The position numbers and the translations under genes are program-made. Positions 17,619 through 25,570 of a stretch of 55,639 nucleotides of DNA are shown in pieces (within the stretch, counting starts at the first letter, position 1; every line of letters starts with the position of its first letter). Location: NCBI GenBank assembly GCA_964487555.1, contig CAZART010000022.1:1-55639 (forward strand), given 5' to 3'. This DNA comes from CAZART01 sp964487555 (GTDB lineage: Bacteria > Bacteroidota > Rhodothermia > Rhodothermales > VXPQ01). The notes under the pieces are model-generated. The model searched no databases. It was not told the origin of the DNA and worked only from the letters and a program-made list of their open reading frames with translations.

Positions 17619-18046
17619 CCGATTCGATGCCCGTTTCGTCCGGCGCCGAACGCAGGCACGACTACGGCGTCGAGACGTTCTACGGGAACCGGGTCGCGCT
17701 CTGCCGGTTCGGCGATGCCCCAACGGTTGAGGCGCAGAGCCTCTTCGCCGGGATATCGGACGTGATCAAGACGGGAATTATCCACGCTAGCCTCCTGGAA
17801 ATTAAGGACTACAGGAAGAACAATCTCCTTCCGCTGTTCCTTTAGCCAGTGAATAAACGGCCTGGTATCAATCTCTCGTCGCTCGACGATCGGCCAATAA
17901 ACATGGACTACGCGAGCACGGCGCACTTCAGGAAGGGCGATGAGACGCTTGACGGCACGTATGCTCAGATCCTCGTACTCCTCCTCATTCAGGGACCGGC
18001 GGTAGCGGTCAAAGCGTTGCCGCAGTTCGGTTTTGGATGTGTCCAT
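17619..18046 (-). CDS. 5-formyltetrahydrofolate cyclo-ligase, 3' end lost in gap
   Basis: The first 142 residues are present. They begin with the basic helix KTELRQRFDRYRRSL, continue with VHVYWPIVERREIDTRPFI and a Pro-Val strand, and reach VVVPAFGAGRNGHRI, just where the family's GYGGGFYDR motif should follow. The enzyme converts 5-formyl-THF to 5,10-methenyl-THF with ATP. The family is about 190 residues long, so roughly 50 residues are hidden by the N-run. In many bacteria this gene sits next to 6S RNA; the 267 bases upstream here are worth testing for that. Confidence 0.85.
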
Positions 18047-18238
18047 GAGACGGTGCTCCGCGTGAAAAAATGAGGAGGAAAGGAGAATCCGGCCGACTCA
18101 CGCCGGAGGAACGGATCATGCCTTTCCGGTGTCGCGTACTCGAGACGGCGGTAAACGGAAACGGCCAGTGGAACGACCGTCCCCGGTTGATTGCAACGGA
18201 GACACAGCGTACTTTAACTAGTCTGTGCTTCGGCGCGC

Positions 18239-18278
18239 AAAAGGCTTCGCTGTGATTTTCCCGGCGGAAGCCTTCTTT
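18239..18278 (+). promoter_or_regulatory. Hairpin in front of ffh (attenuator or terminator of a leader RNA)
   Basis: AAGGCTTC at 18241-18248 pairs with GAAGCCTT at 18267-18274, and CTTTTG follows. The shape is that of a weak intrinsic terminator on the plus strand, 40 bases before the ffh start. A possible promoter (TTG at 18187-18189, TACTTTAA at 18210-18217) lies just upstream. With no coding gene before it on this strand, it would either attenuate ffh or end a small RNA. Confidence 0.4.
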
Positions 18279-18313
18279 TGTATCCGCGAAAACTCGCGAG
18301 TCTCTCAGCCTAC

Positions 18314-19666
18314 ATGTTCGAAAGTCTTTCTGAAAAGCTCGAAGGGGCCCTGAAAAATGTCAGCGGCCAGGGGCGCATAAACGAGCTGAATATCGCGGAG
18401 ACCATGCGCGAGATTCGGCGAGCGCTATTGGATGCCGACGTTAATTATCAGGTGGCTCGCGATTTCACCGATCGTGTCAAGGAGCGCGCGGTGGGCGAAA
18501 AGGTACTTACGTCCGTCTCACCCGGCCAACAACTTGTAAAACTCGTTTACGACGAGCTGGTTCAGCTGCTTGGGAATGAGCAGGTGGACGTCAACCGTTC
18601 GCAAACTCCTCCAACCGTGATTCTCGTCGCCGGTCTGCAAGGGTCCGGCAAGACCACGTTTTGTGCGAAGCTGGCGCGTCATTTCAAAGCGGAAGGAAGC
18701 GCGCCGATGCTGGCTGCTGCGGACGTGTATCGTCCGGCCGCCGTCGATCAACTGCGCACGTTGGCCAAATCCATCAACGTGCCCGTGCACGCCATCGAGG
18801 AAGACGGCAGGCCCTTGCAGGACGCTGTACGGGTTGCAACGGAAGCAGTGAAGGAAGCGCGCCGCACGGCTCGCGATATCGTCATTATCGATACCGCCGG
18901 CCGCCTGCACATCGATGAAAGGATGATGCAGGAAGTTGCCGACATCAAAAAGGCCGTCGAGCCCGACGAGATTCTCTTCGTGGTCGATAGCATGACGGGC
19001 CAGGACGCCGTCAACACGGCAAAGGAATTTAACGAACGCCTCGATTTCAACGGCGTCGTGCTGACAAAGCTCGATGGCGACACGCGCGGCGGCGCCGCGC
19101 TCTCGATCCGTACGGTCGTCCAGAAGCCCATCAAATTTGCCTCTACCGGCGAGAAACTCGATGCGCTGACGGCATTTTATCCCGACCGCATGGCGCAACG
19201 CATTTTAGGCATGGGCGACGTCGTCTCCTTTGTCGAGCGCGCGCAGGAACAGTTCGATGAGCGACAGGCGGAGAATCTCCGCAAGAAAATTCGCTCGCAA
19301 GATTTCGACCTGGCGGATTTTTACGAGCAGTTGCAGAAGATTAAGAAGATGGGTTCGCTGCGCGAGCTCGTCGGAATGATTCCCGGTGTCGGACGTCAGA
19401 TCAAGGATCTCGACGTAGATGACGACGCGTTTAAGCACATCGAAGCGATCATTCTTTCGATGACGCCGGAAGAGCGTCGGGATCCGGATGTCCTGAACGG
19501 CAGTCGGCGGCGAAGAATTGCAGAAGGCAGCGGTACGGAAGTTCGGGACGTAAATCAGCTGCTCAAGCAGTTCCGTGAGATGAAGAAGATGATGAAGACC
19601 ATGTCCCGCTTGATGGGGAAAGGTCGATCAGTCGACCTGCAGCAGCTAATGGGGCGGATGCAGTGA
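18314..19666 (+). CDS. ffh: Signal recognition particle protein Ffh
   Basis: The product has 450 residues. It has the N domain, then the G domain with GLQGSGKTTF (P-loop, about residue 105), AADVYRPAAVDQL, DTAGRL, TKLDGDTRGGAAL and the closing ASTGEKLDAL. The Met-rich M domain follows (EMKKMMKTMSRLMGKG), which binds SRP RNA and signal peptides. The start at 18314 fits the family (MFESLSEKLEGAL); the frame also contains an ATG at 18278 that would run through the hairpin. It is the first gene of a cluster with rpsP, rimM, trmD and rplS, as in many bacteria. Confidence 0.96.
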   Translation: MFESLSEKLEGALKNVSGQGRINELNIAETMREIRRALLDADVNYQVARDFTDRVKERAVGEKVLTSVSPGQQLVKLVYDELVQLLGNEQVDVNRSQTPPTVILVAGLQGSGKTTFCAKLARHFKAEGSAPMLAAADVYRPAAVDQLRTLAKSINVPVHAIEEDGRPLQDAVRVATEAVKEARRTARDIVIIDTAGRLHIDERMMQEVADIKKAVEPDEILFVVDSMTGQDAVNTAKEFNERLDFNGVVLTKLDGDTRGGAALSIRTVVQKPIKFASTGEKLDALTAFYPDRMAQRILGMGDVVSFVERAQEQFDERQAENLRKKIRSQDFDLADFYEQLQKIKKMGSLRELVGMIPGVGRQIKDLDVDDDAFKHIEAIILSMTPEERRDPDVLNGSRRRRIAEGSGTEVRDVNQLLKQFREMKKMMKTMSRLMGKGRSVDLQQLMGRMQ

Positions 19667-19758
19667 TGCAGCGGCGCTCAATGCGTGCCTCTAACGATAG
19701 GTACGAGAAAACTTTCTTTTAGGACCTTTTTTATCACGAATAAAGAGGATTATACACC

Positions 19759-20990
19759 GTGGCAGTTAAACTTCGCTTGCGACGAATGGGCCGGAAAAAG
19801 CTACCGGTATTCGCGCTCGTTGCGGCCGATACGCGCAGCCCGCGTGACGGTCGATTTATCGAGGATCTTGGACGATACATGCCGCTCCGCGAGCCTTCCA
19901 GCGTAGAGTTGAAGGAAGATCGCGTACTTTACTGGCTCTCGCAGGGCGCCCAGCCTTCCCATACGGTTCGCAATATTCTGAGCCGCGAGGGCGTACTCCT
20001 GGCCCATTCTCTGCGCCTAAAGGGCAAGTCTGAGGAAGAGATCGAAGAGGCGGTCGCTAAACATCGAGAGTACCGATACGAGAAGCTCGGTACCGAAATC
20101 AAGGAGACGCCTTCCGAGCGCCGTCGCAAGGCTCTGGCCGAAGAGCGCGAGCGCGTCGCTAAATTGGAAGAGGAGGCGGCGAAGGCACGCGCCGAGGCCG
20201 ATGCCAGGGCGAAGAAAGAGGCCGAGGAAGCCAAGCGCAAAGCTGCTGAAGAGCGCGCTGCAGCGGCTGCCGAGGCGCGGAAAGCGCAGGAAGAGGCCAA
20301 CGTCGCTCAGGCGGCCGCCGATCAGGCCGAAGCCGGCGCAGCTCCTGCTCCAGAAGGCGCCGGGGCCGCTGAAGCTGCCACGTCTGAGCCGAAGAAAACG
20401 CCCGGGGTTGAAACCGCGACCGCGGGCGACGCCCAGGCGGGCGGTGCCGTGGGTGCCGAAGCGGAAGCAGTCGAATCGCCCGAAGCGACCGCCGCCGAGC
20501 CGGTGGTGGCGAAGGACGACTCCGAGGCGAAACAGCCCGCCGATAAGGAAGAGACCTCGAAGGCGGAGGCCGGTGAAGCCGCGGAAGCGCAAGAGGCACC
20601 GAAGGCACAGACGGACGAAGCCGCGGAAGCGGAAGAGGCACCGAAGGCACAGACGGACGAAGCCGCGGAAGCGGAAGAGGCNNNNNNNNNNNNNNNNNNN
20701 NNNNNNNNNNNNNNNNNNNNNNNNNNNNNNNNNNNNNNNNNNNNNNNNNNNNNNNNNNNNNNNNNNNNNNNNNNNNNNNNNAAGCGGAAGAGGCACCGAA
20801 GGCACAGACGGACGAAGCCGCGGAAGCGGAAGAGGCACCGAAGGCACAGACGGACGAAGCCGCGGAAGCGGAAGAGGCGTCGAAGGCGAAGGCCGGTGAA
20901 GCGGCGGTAGCAGACGAGGCACCCGAGGCGAAGGCCGAAGATGCCGCGGAGGCAGAAAACGATGAGGACGAGAACGCGGCTAAGAAGTAG
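19759..20990 (+). CDS. rpsP: Ribosomal protein S16 with very long Ala/Glu-rich C-terminal tail
   Basis: The start is GTG at 19759, preceded by AAGAGGA. Residues 1 to about 95 are a normal S16 (VKLRLRRMGRKKLPVFALVAAD, then DGRFIEDLGRYMP). A Lys/Arg/Glu/Ala helix-rich stretch (about 110-200) follows, then an acidic low-complexity tail with a 14-residue repeat EAPKAQTDEAAEAE. An assembly gap interrupts the repeat and the frame after it is shifted relative to the 100 N. Read in the repeat's own frame, coding resumes and ends with TAG at 20988-20990. S16 is normally 80-150 residues; this one exceeds 350. The tail is probably disordered. Confidence 0.85.
20593..20873 (+). repeat. 42-bp tandem repeat inside rpsP
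   Basis: Two perfect units precede the gap (20593-20634 and 20635-20676), a third enters it at 20677, and two perfect units follow it (20790-20831 and 20832-20873). The unit encodes EAPKAQTDEAAEAE. Flanking degenerate units (EASKAKAGEAAVAD, EAPEAKAEDAAEAE) suggest older copies. The copies are identical at nucleotide level, so the expansion is recent. This also explains why the assembler failed here. Confidence 0.95.
20682..20781. other. Assembly gap (100 N) within the repeat
   Basis: The N-run is exactly 100 long. From repeat phase, the missing length must be 29 plus a multiple of 42 bases (for example 29, 71, 113), so 100 is a placeholder that artificially breaks the rpsP frame. Confidence 0.93.
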
Positions 20991-21023
20991 CGTTCGCAGC
21001 CTCAAGACCGCACGCCGAGCGCG

Positions 21024-21566
21024 ATGACGGAACACACCGATTCAGAATCGCTTTTGCTCGTTGGACGAATATGGCGAGCCCACGGCATTCGAGGAGAGAT
21101 GAAGATCATCCCTGAAACCGACCATCCGGAGCGGTTCGAGGATCTTACCATTATCTACACGGGTAGCACCGCCACGACCGCCGATCCCCAGGATCTCGAA
21201 TCGGTGCGGTTTCAACCGACCAAACGCGGCACCATCGTCATCGCCAAATTGCGCGGAATTGATTCTCGCGAGAAGGCGGAGACGATGCGAAAAGCATGCG
21301 TCTTCGCTAGGGAGGAGGATTTGCCCCCTCTTGAAGAAGGTGAGTTCTTTTTACATGATTTGATCGGGCTCGCCGTAGTGACCGACGCCGGTGACGACGT
21401 CGGTACGGTCGACGACGTCATCGAAGGTCCGGCTCAGCCGATCCTGGTGGTGGCTCGCAAGGGCAAGGAATCCGTGATGATCCCTGCAGTAGACGAGTTC
21501 GTTGACAACATGGACCTTGATGAGCGGCGGATCATCATTCGACCGATCGAAGGACTTCTCGATTAA
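21024..21566 (+). CDS. rimM: Ribosome maturation factor RimM
   Basis: The 180-residue product has the N-terminal RimM barrel (VGRIWRAHGIRGEMKI, then the R-rich LRGIDSREKAETMRKA) and a PRC-barrel C-terminal domain (FFLHDLIGLAVVTDAGDDVGTV, MIPAVDEFVDNMD). RimM assists late assembly of the 30S subunit head and binds S19. It lies 33 bases after rpsP and 16 bases before trmD in the conserved rpsP-rimM-trmD-rplS order. Confidence 0.94.
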   Translation: MTEHTDSESLLLVGRIWRAHGIRGEMKIIPETDHPERFEDLTIIYTGSTATTADPQDLESVRFQPTKRGTIVIAKLRGIDSREKAETMRKACVFAREEDLPPLEEGEFFLHDLIGLAVVTDAGDDVGTVDDVIEGPAQPILVVARKGKESVMIPAVDEFVDNMDLDERRIIIRPIEGLLD

Positions 21567-21582
21567 CAGAAGCGAGTCGATC

Positions 21583-22293
21583 GTGCGTATTGACATTGTA
21601 ACGGCATTACCCGGAATCGTGAGCGGTCCGCTCGATCAGAGTATTCTGAAACGAGCGGCAGGGAGAGGCCTGGTCGACATCCGTGTGCATGATATTCGTC
21701 GATACACGACGGACAAGCACAGGCAGGTCGATGATTATCCGTACGGGGGGGGCGCAGGCATGGTATTGAAGCCGGAGCCGGTCTTCCGCTGTATCGACGC
21801 CATCTGCGAAGACGCGGCGAAGAGCGGGACGGAAATCGACGAAGTTGTCTATCTTACGCCGGACGGTGAAGTATTCGATCAGAGTATCGCCACGGAGCTT
21901 TCCCTGCTCAATCACGTCATCCTGCTGGCCGGCCATTACAAAGGCGTAGATCAGCGGGTGCGGGATGCCGTGGTTACGAGAGAGATCTCGATCGGCGACT
22001 ACGTGCTCAGCGGTGGTGAACTTCCTGCGCTCGTACTCGTCGACGCGATCGTCCGCCTCGTTCCCGGCGTGCTCGGAGATGCCGAATCGGCCCTGTCCGA
22101 TTCATTCCAGGATGGCCTTCTGGACGCGCCTAATTACACGCGTCCGGCCTCCTTCCGAGGAATGGACGTACCCGACGTGCTGCTGTCGGGTGACCACGAA
22201 CGTGTAGCGCAGTGGAGAGAAGAGCAGCGGTTGCAACGCACATTCGCGCGGCGACCTGACCTCCTCGAGGACAGGTCCACCAAGGCGGATTAA
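21583..22293 (+). CDS. trmD: tRNA (guanine-N1)-methyltransferase
   Basis: The 236-residue SPOUT methyltransferase has the knot motifs: DDYPYGGGAGMVLKPEP, LLAGHYKGVDQRV, and ISIGDYVLSGGELPALVL, followed by RPASFRGMDVPDVLLSGDH. It methylates G37 of tRNAs that read codons starting with C. The start is taken as GTG at 21583 (VRIDIVTALPGIV), which fits the family N-terminus; the frame is open further upstream inside rimM. It is co-transcribed with rimM and rplS. Confidence 0.95.
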   Translation: MRIDIVTALPGIVSGPLDQSILKRAAGRGLVDIRVHDIRRYTTDKHRQVDDYPYGGGAGMVLKPEPVFRCIDAICEDAAKSGTEIDEVVYLTPDGEVFDQSIATELSLLNHVILLAGHYKGVDQRVRDAVVTREISIGDYVLSGGELPALVLVDAIVRLVPGVLGDAESALSDSFQDGLLDAPNYTRPASFRGMDVPDVLLSGDHERVAQWREEQRLQRTFARRPDLLEDRSTKAD

Positions 22294-22338
22294 TCATATT
22301 TCGATTTTTAATCATTTTAGACTATTTGGAGGTGCGCC

Positions 22339-22707
22339 ATGGCTACGGATTTATTGGATCTCGTTGAGGCGACTCAGTATCGCGACGACATTCCGGAATT
22401 TCAGCCGGGCGACACGGTGAATGTTCACGTGCGGGTCGTTGAAGGAGATAAGGAACGCATTCAGCAATACCAGGGCGTCGTAATCGCGATGCAGGGCGGC
22501 GGTGCGGGACGCACGTTCACCGTGCGAAAAGTCTCCAACGGTGTAGGTGTAGAGCGGATTTTTCCCCTGTTCTCGCCGAAGATTGCCAAGGTCGAGCGAG
22601 TACGGCAGGGACAGGTTCGACGTGCCAAGCTGTACTATCTTCGGAAGCGTCGAGGAAAGGCGGCCCGTATCAAGGAAAAAATGTACGACCCCTCCCGCAA
22701 GGGGTGA
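22339..22707 (+). CDS. rplS: Ribosomal protein L19
   Basis: The 122-residue product has FQPGDTVNVHVRVVEGDKERIQ, the QGVVIA strand, FTVRKVSNGVGVERIFPLFSP and a basic C-terminus (KLYYLRKRRGKAARIKE), all typical of L19 at the 30S-50S interface. A clear GGAGG lies nine bases before the ATG. It is the last gene of the operon; a strong terminator follows. Confidence 0.97.
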   Translation: MATDLLDLVEATQYRDDIPEFQPGDTVNVHVRVVEGDKERIQQYQGVVIAMQGGGAGRTFTVRKVSNGVGVERIFPLFSPKIAKVERVRQGQVRRAKLYYLRKRRGKAARIKEKMYDPSRKG

Positions 22708-22759
22708 ATCCCAGACTGGGCGTTCGGCGCAGAACCTTCCGCGCAATTGAGATTTATGG

Positions 22760-22798
22760 AAAAACCGCCGACAAACTCATTCGTCCGGCGGTTTTTTT
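22760..22798 (+). terminator. Intrinsic terminator after rplS
   Basis: AAAACCGCCG at 22761-22770 pairs with CGGCGGTTT, and a run of seven T follows (22792-22798). Stem of about nine pairs with a 13-base loop. It closes the ffh/rpsP-rimM-trmD-rplS cluster. Confidence 0.92.
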
Positions 22799-22842
22799 GT
22801 GGCAGCCTCTGACGTGTACTAGACACGCATCCATCTAACTCA

Positions 22843-23664
22843 ATGCAGGTCGCCGTCTGGAACATTCCGCCGGCCGATCTTATGGTGAGCGGATTTCACT
22901 CCGGCGCCTTCCAAGATCGCGTTACGATACTCCGATCGGAGATCTACGACTGCGAACGCCTCCTCCGAGAAGGGACCGCGGACGTCGCGCTGCTACCCAC
23001 GATCTCTATCTTGAAGGAGCCCGACGATTTCGACGTGCTTCCCGCCGTCGCACTCTCGTCGTGGGGCTTCCCCTTCGCTCGATTAACCATCGACCATGGC
23101 CTGGATGAACCGATTCGTAGAGTCTCCTTTGATCCTCGATTCGGGCAGGAGCGAATTGTGACGGATATCGTGCTTCGGGAGCACTACAAAATGGAGGCGG
23201 AATTCGTCCCGCATATCGATGGCAGTCACGACATTCTCCTCCAAGCCGATACGGACGCTCGTCTGTTGATCGGGGCGGACGTTCCCATGCTATCGGAGGA
23301 CGGCGGGTTGATTCTCGACATAGGTCAGGAGTGGTACGAACTTGCGCAGTATCCCATGGTGTGGGGACTCTTCGCGACGCTTAAAGAGCGCGCGACGCCG
23401 GGCCTCATCCGCACAATCCGCGACGGTGTTCGCGCGTCGGAGAAACAGCGACTGGTGTGGATTCGCGCACAAGAGACTTCTGCCGATCTCCACGAATTCT
23501 ACCGAGACGATCTTCGTCTGCGGATGGACGATCTGGTTGCAGCGAGTCTCACCGAGCTGAAGCAGTTTCTCTTCTATTATGAAATGATCGACGAGGTGCG
23601 CGACATTCCGTTTGCGTTTTTGGCAGACGATGAGGACGAAGAAGGAAGAAAGCCGTTACTATAG
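22843..23664 (+). CDS. MqnA/MqnD-like protein (possible chorismate dehydratase of futalosine pathway)
   Basis: The 273-residue product has the solute-binding-like fold of the MqnA/MqnD family: VAVWNIPPADLM at the start, DVALLPTISILKEPDDFDVLPAVALSSWG, LLIGADVPML, and ILDIGQEWYELAQYPMVWGLFA. MqnA dehydrates chorismate in futalosine-type menaquinone synthesis. The resemblance is at motif level, no other mqn gene is nearby, and no signal peptide is seen, so a cytoplasmic MqnA-like enzyme is the best but not certain guess. The gene ends nine bases before smpB. Confidence 0.6.
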   Translation: MQVAVWNIPPADLMVSGFHSGAFQDRVTILRSEIYDCERLLREGTADVALLPTISILKEPDDFDVLPAVALSSWGFPFARLTIDHGLDEPIRRVSFDPRFGQERIVTDIVLREHYKMEAEFVPHIDGSHDILLQADTDARLLIGADVPMLSEDGGLILDIGQEWYELAQYPMVWGLFATLKERATPGLIRTIRDGVRASEKQRLVWIRAQETSADLHEFYRDDLRLRMDDLVAASLTELKQFLFYYEMIDEVRDIPFAFLADDEDEEGRKPLL

Positions 23665-23672
23665 ACGATTTG

Positions 23673-24140
23673 ATGGGCGAAGGCATAAAGCACATAGCAG
23701 CCAACCGCAGAGCACGCCACGAATACTACATCGAGGAGACGCTCGAAGCGGGCATGGCATTGAGAGGGAGCGAAGTGAAATCGATCCGCGAAGGCAATAT
23801 CAACCTTCAGGAAGCCTTTTGCCGGATTGAACATGGTGAGATGAAGCTGTTTAACTGCCACATCGCACCCTACTCTCATGGCGGCGAATCGACGAACCAC
23901 GACCCGGCGCGAGATCGTAAGCTCCTTCTTCACCGATCCGAAATTAGAAAATGGAAGAAGGCGACCGAGCAGAAAGGCTATACCATCGTTCCACTGAAGG
24001 TTTATTTTCGGCATGGATACGCGAAAATGGAAATCGGGTTGGCGAAGGGCAAAAAGCACTACGACAAACGCGCCGACATTGCGGAGCAGGAGTCGAAGCG
24101 ACGGCTCGATCGTGTACTGCGCGGGGATCGGCCGATCTGA
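23673..24140 (+). CDS. smpB: SsrA-binding protein SmpB
   Basis: The 155-residue product has IAANRRARHEYYIEETLEAGMALRGSEVKSIREGN, HIAPYSHGG, and DPARDRKLLLHRSEIRKW, then the basic C-terminal tail beginning KGKKHYDKRADIAEQE. SmpB carries tmRNA into stalled ribosomes. The start codon is ATG at 23673; a TTG directly before it is less likely. It is followed by tyrS after 44 bases. The tmRNA gene itself is not in this window. Confidence 0.95.
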   Translation: MGEGIKHIAANRRARHEYYIEETLEAGMALRGSEVKSIREGNINLQEAFCRIEHGEMKLFNCHIAPYSHGGESTNHDPARDRKLLLHRSEIRKWKKATEQKGYTIVPLKVYFRHGYAKMEIGLAKGKKHYDKRADIAEQESKRRLDRVLRGDRPI

Positions 24141-24184
24141 TGTGCACCAACACCAACAATACCACGACCCGATTAAGACACGCG

Positions 24185-25414
24185 ATGGCAACGTTTCCCC
24201 CCATTGAAGAACAGCTGGCCCAGATCAGGAGGGGCGTGGAAGAGATTCTGCCTGAGGAGGCCCTGCTGGAAAAGCTGAAAAAGGCAGAAAAAACGGGTAA
24301 GCCGCTCGTCGTAAAGCTCGGCTGCGACCCGAGTCGCCCCGATCTTCATATCGGGCATGCCGTCGTACTGCGAAAGCTGCGCCAGTTCCAGGATCTGGGG
24401 CACCGAGCCGTACTCATCATCGGCGATTTCACCGGCATAATCGGGGACCCAAGTGGACGATCGAAGACGCGCCCGCCATTGACCGTCGAAGAGACCCGCA
24501 AAAACGGCCGAACCTACTTCGAGCAAGCATCGAAGATCTTAGATCCGGAACGTACACGTATCGTCTACAACTCCGAGTGGCTGGAAAAGATGACCTTCAG
24601 TGACGTCATCAAACTGGCCGCGCAATATACGGTCGCGCGGATGCTTGAGCGCGACGACTTCGAGAAACGATATAGGTCGGGCGAGCCGATCGGCGTGCAC
24701 GAATTCCTCTATCCGCTCGCACAGGCGCAGGATTCCGTCGACATCGAAGCAGATATCGAGCTCGGCGGAACGGATCAGAAGTTCAACTTGCTCGTCGGAC
24801 GCGATATCCAGCAGGCCTATGGACAGGAGCCGCAGGTCTGTATTACGCTGCCGATTCTGCCGGGCACCGACGGCGTGGATAAAATGTCGAAGTCGCTCGA
24901 CAACTACATCGGCATTGCTGAGGCTCCGGAGGAGATGTACGGCAAGACGCTGTCCATCCCGGACGATCTGATCTATATATATTTCGTCCTTGCAACGGAC
25001 ATTCCGACGGAAGAACTCGCGAAGATTAAGGCGTTTGCGATGCGCGATCCGCGTAATGCGAAGCATGAGCTCGCGTTTACCATCGTGCGCATGTATCACG
25101 GCCGTGCGGCGGCGCTCGACGCCCGTGAACACTTCGAAAAAACGATTATCAAGGGCGAGGTGCCTGAAGACCTCGAGGAATTCAAGCCCACGCCGGAGGA
25201 AGACGCCCGTATCGGAATTCTTAGTCTCATGTCGCAGGCAGGCCTAACGAAGTCTAACGGCCAAGGCCGCCGTCTTATTCAGCAGAAGGCGGTGGAGATC
25301 AATGGTGAAAGAGTGGAAGACGTCGGCCTACAGATTGATCTGGCCGAGAGCGCGCCCTTTGTTCTCAAGGTCGGAAAGCGGCGGTACGCTCGCGTCATCT
25401 GGAACGGAAAGTGA
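24185..25414 (+). CDS. tyrS: Tyrosyl-tRNA synthetase
   Basis: The 409-residue class I synthetase has VKLGCDPSRPDLHIGHAVV (HIGH), GDFTGIIGDPSGRSKTRP, the YPLAQAQDSV and GGTDQKFNLLVGRD tyrosine-binding regions, and KMSKSLDN. The C-terminal 70 residues form an S4-like RNA-binding domain (GRRLIQQKAVEINGERV). This is the TyrRS-Z (long-type) pattern of many Bacteroidota. The ATG at 24185 begins a normal N-terminus. A terminator follows 15 bases after the stop. Confidence 0.95.
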   Translation: MATFPPIEEQLAQIRRGVEEILPEEALLEKLKKAEKTGKPLVVKLGCDPSRPDLHIGHAVVLRKLRQFQDLGHRAVLIIGDFTGIIGDPSGRSKTRPPLTVEETRKNGRTYFEQASKILDPERTRIVYNSEWLEKMTFSDVIKLAAQYTVARMLERDDFEKRYRSGEPIGVHEFLYPLAQAQDSVDIEADIELGGTDQKFNLLVGRDIQQAYGQEPQVCITLPILPGTDGVDKMSKSLDNYIGIAEAPEEMYGKTLSIPDDLIYIYFVLATDIPTEELAKIKAFAMRDPRNAKHELAFTIVRMYHGRAAALDAREHFEKTIIKGEVPEDLEEFKPTPEEDARIGILSLMSQAGLTKSNGQGRRLIQQKAVEINGERVEDVGLQIDLAESAPFVLKVGKRRYARVIWNGK

Positions 25415-25428
25415 GGACGGCTTCTTTG

Positions 25429-25463
25429 CCGGCAGCCTGAGCACCCGGTGGTGCCGGTTTTTT
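25429..25463 (+). terminator. Intrinsic terminator after tyrS
   Basis: CCGGCA (25429-25434) pairs with TGCCGG (25452-25457), followed by six T. It separates the smpB-tyrS unit from the GWxTD gene. Confidence 0.75.
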
Positions 25464-25570
25464 GCCCGCAAGGAAATGGAACAGAGATCTCGACGCCGCA
25501 TATATTCGCGTGCCTGGTTTGCGGGCAGAAAATCGCCTCATTTTCCGGACAAGATCTGTCCAGCTGCGGC

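Noticed and set aside
20593..20873. Tandem repeats considered as a CRISPR array
   Set aside because: The units are directly adjacent with no spacers and encode an in-frame peptide repeat.
20017..20922. Long minus-strand frame opposite the rpsP tail
   Set aside because: The Arg/Leu/Phe-rich composition is a by-product of the Ala/Glu-rich repeat and the frame crosses the N-run.
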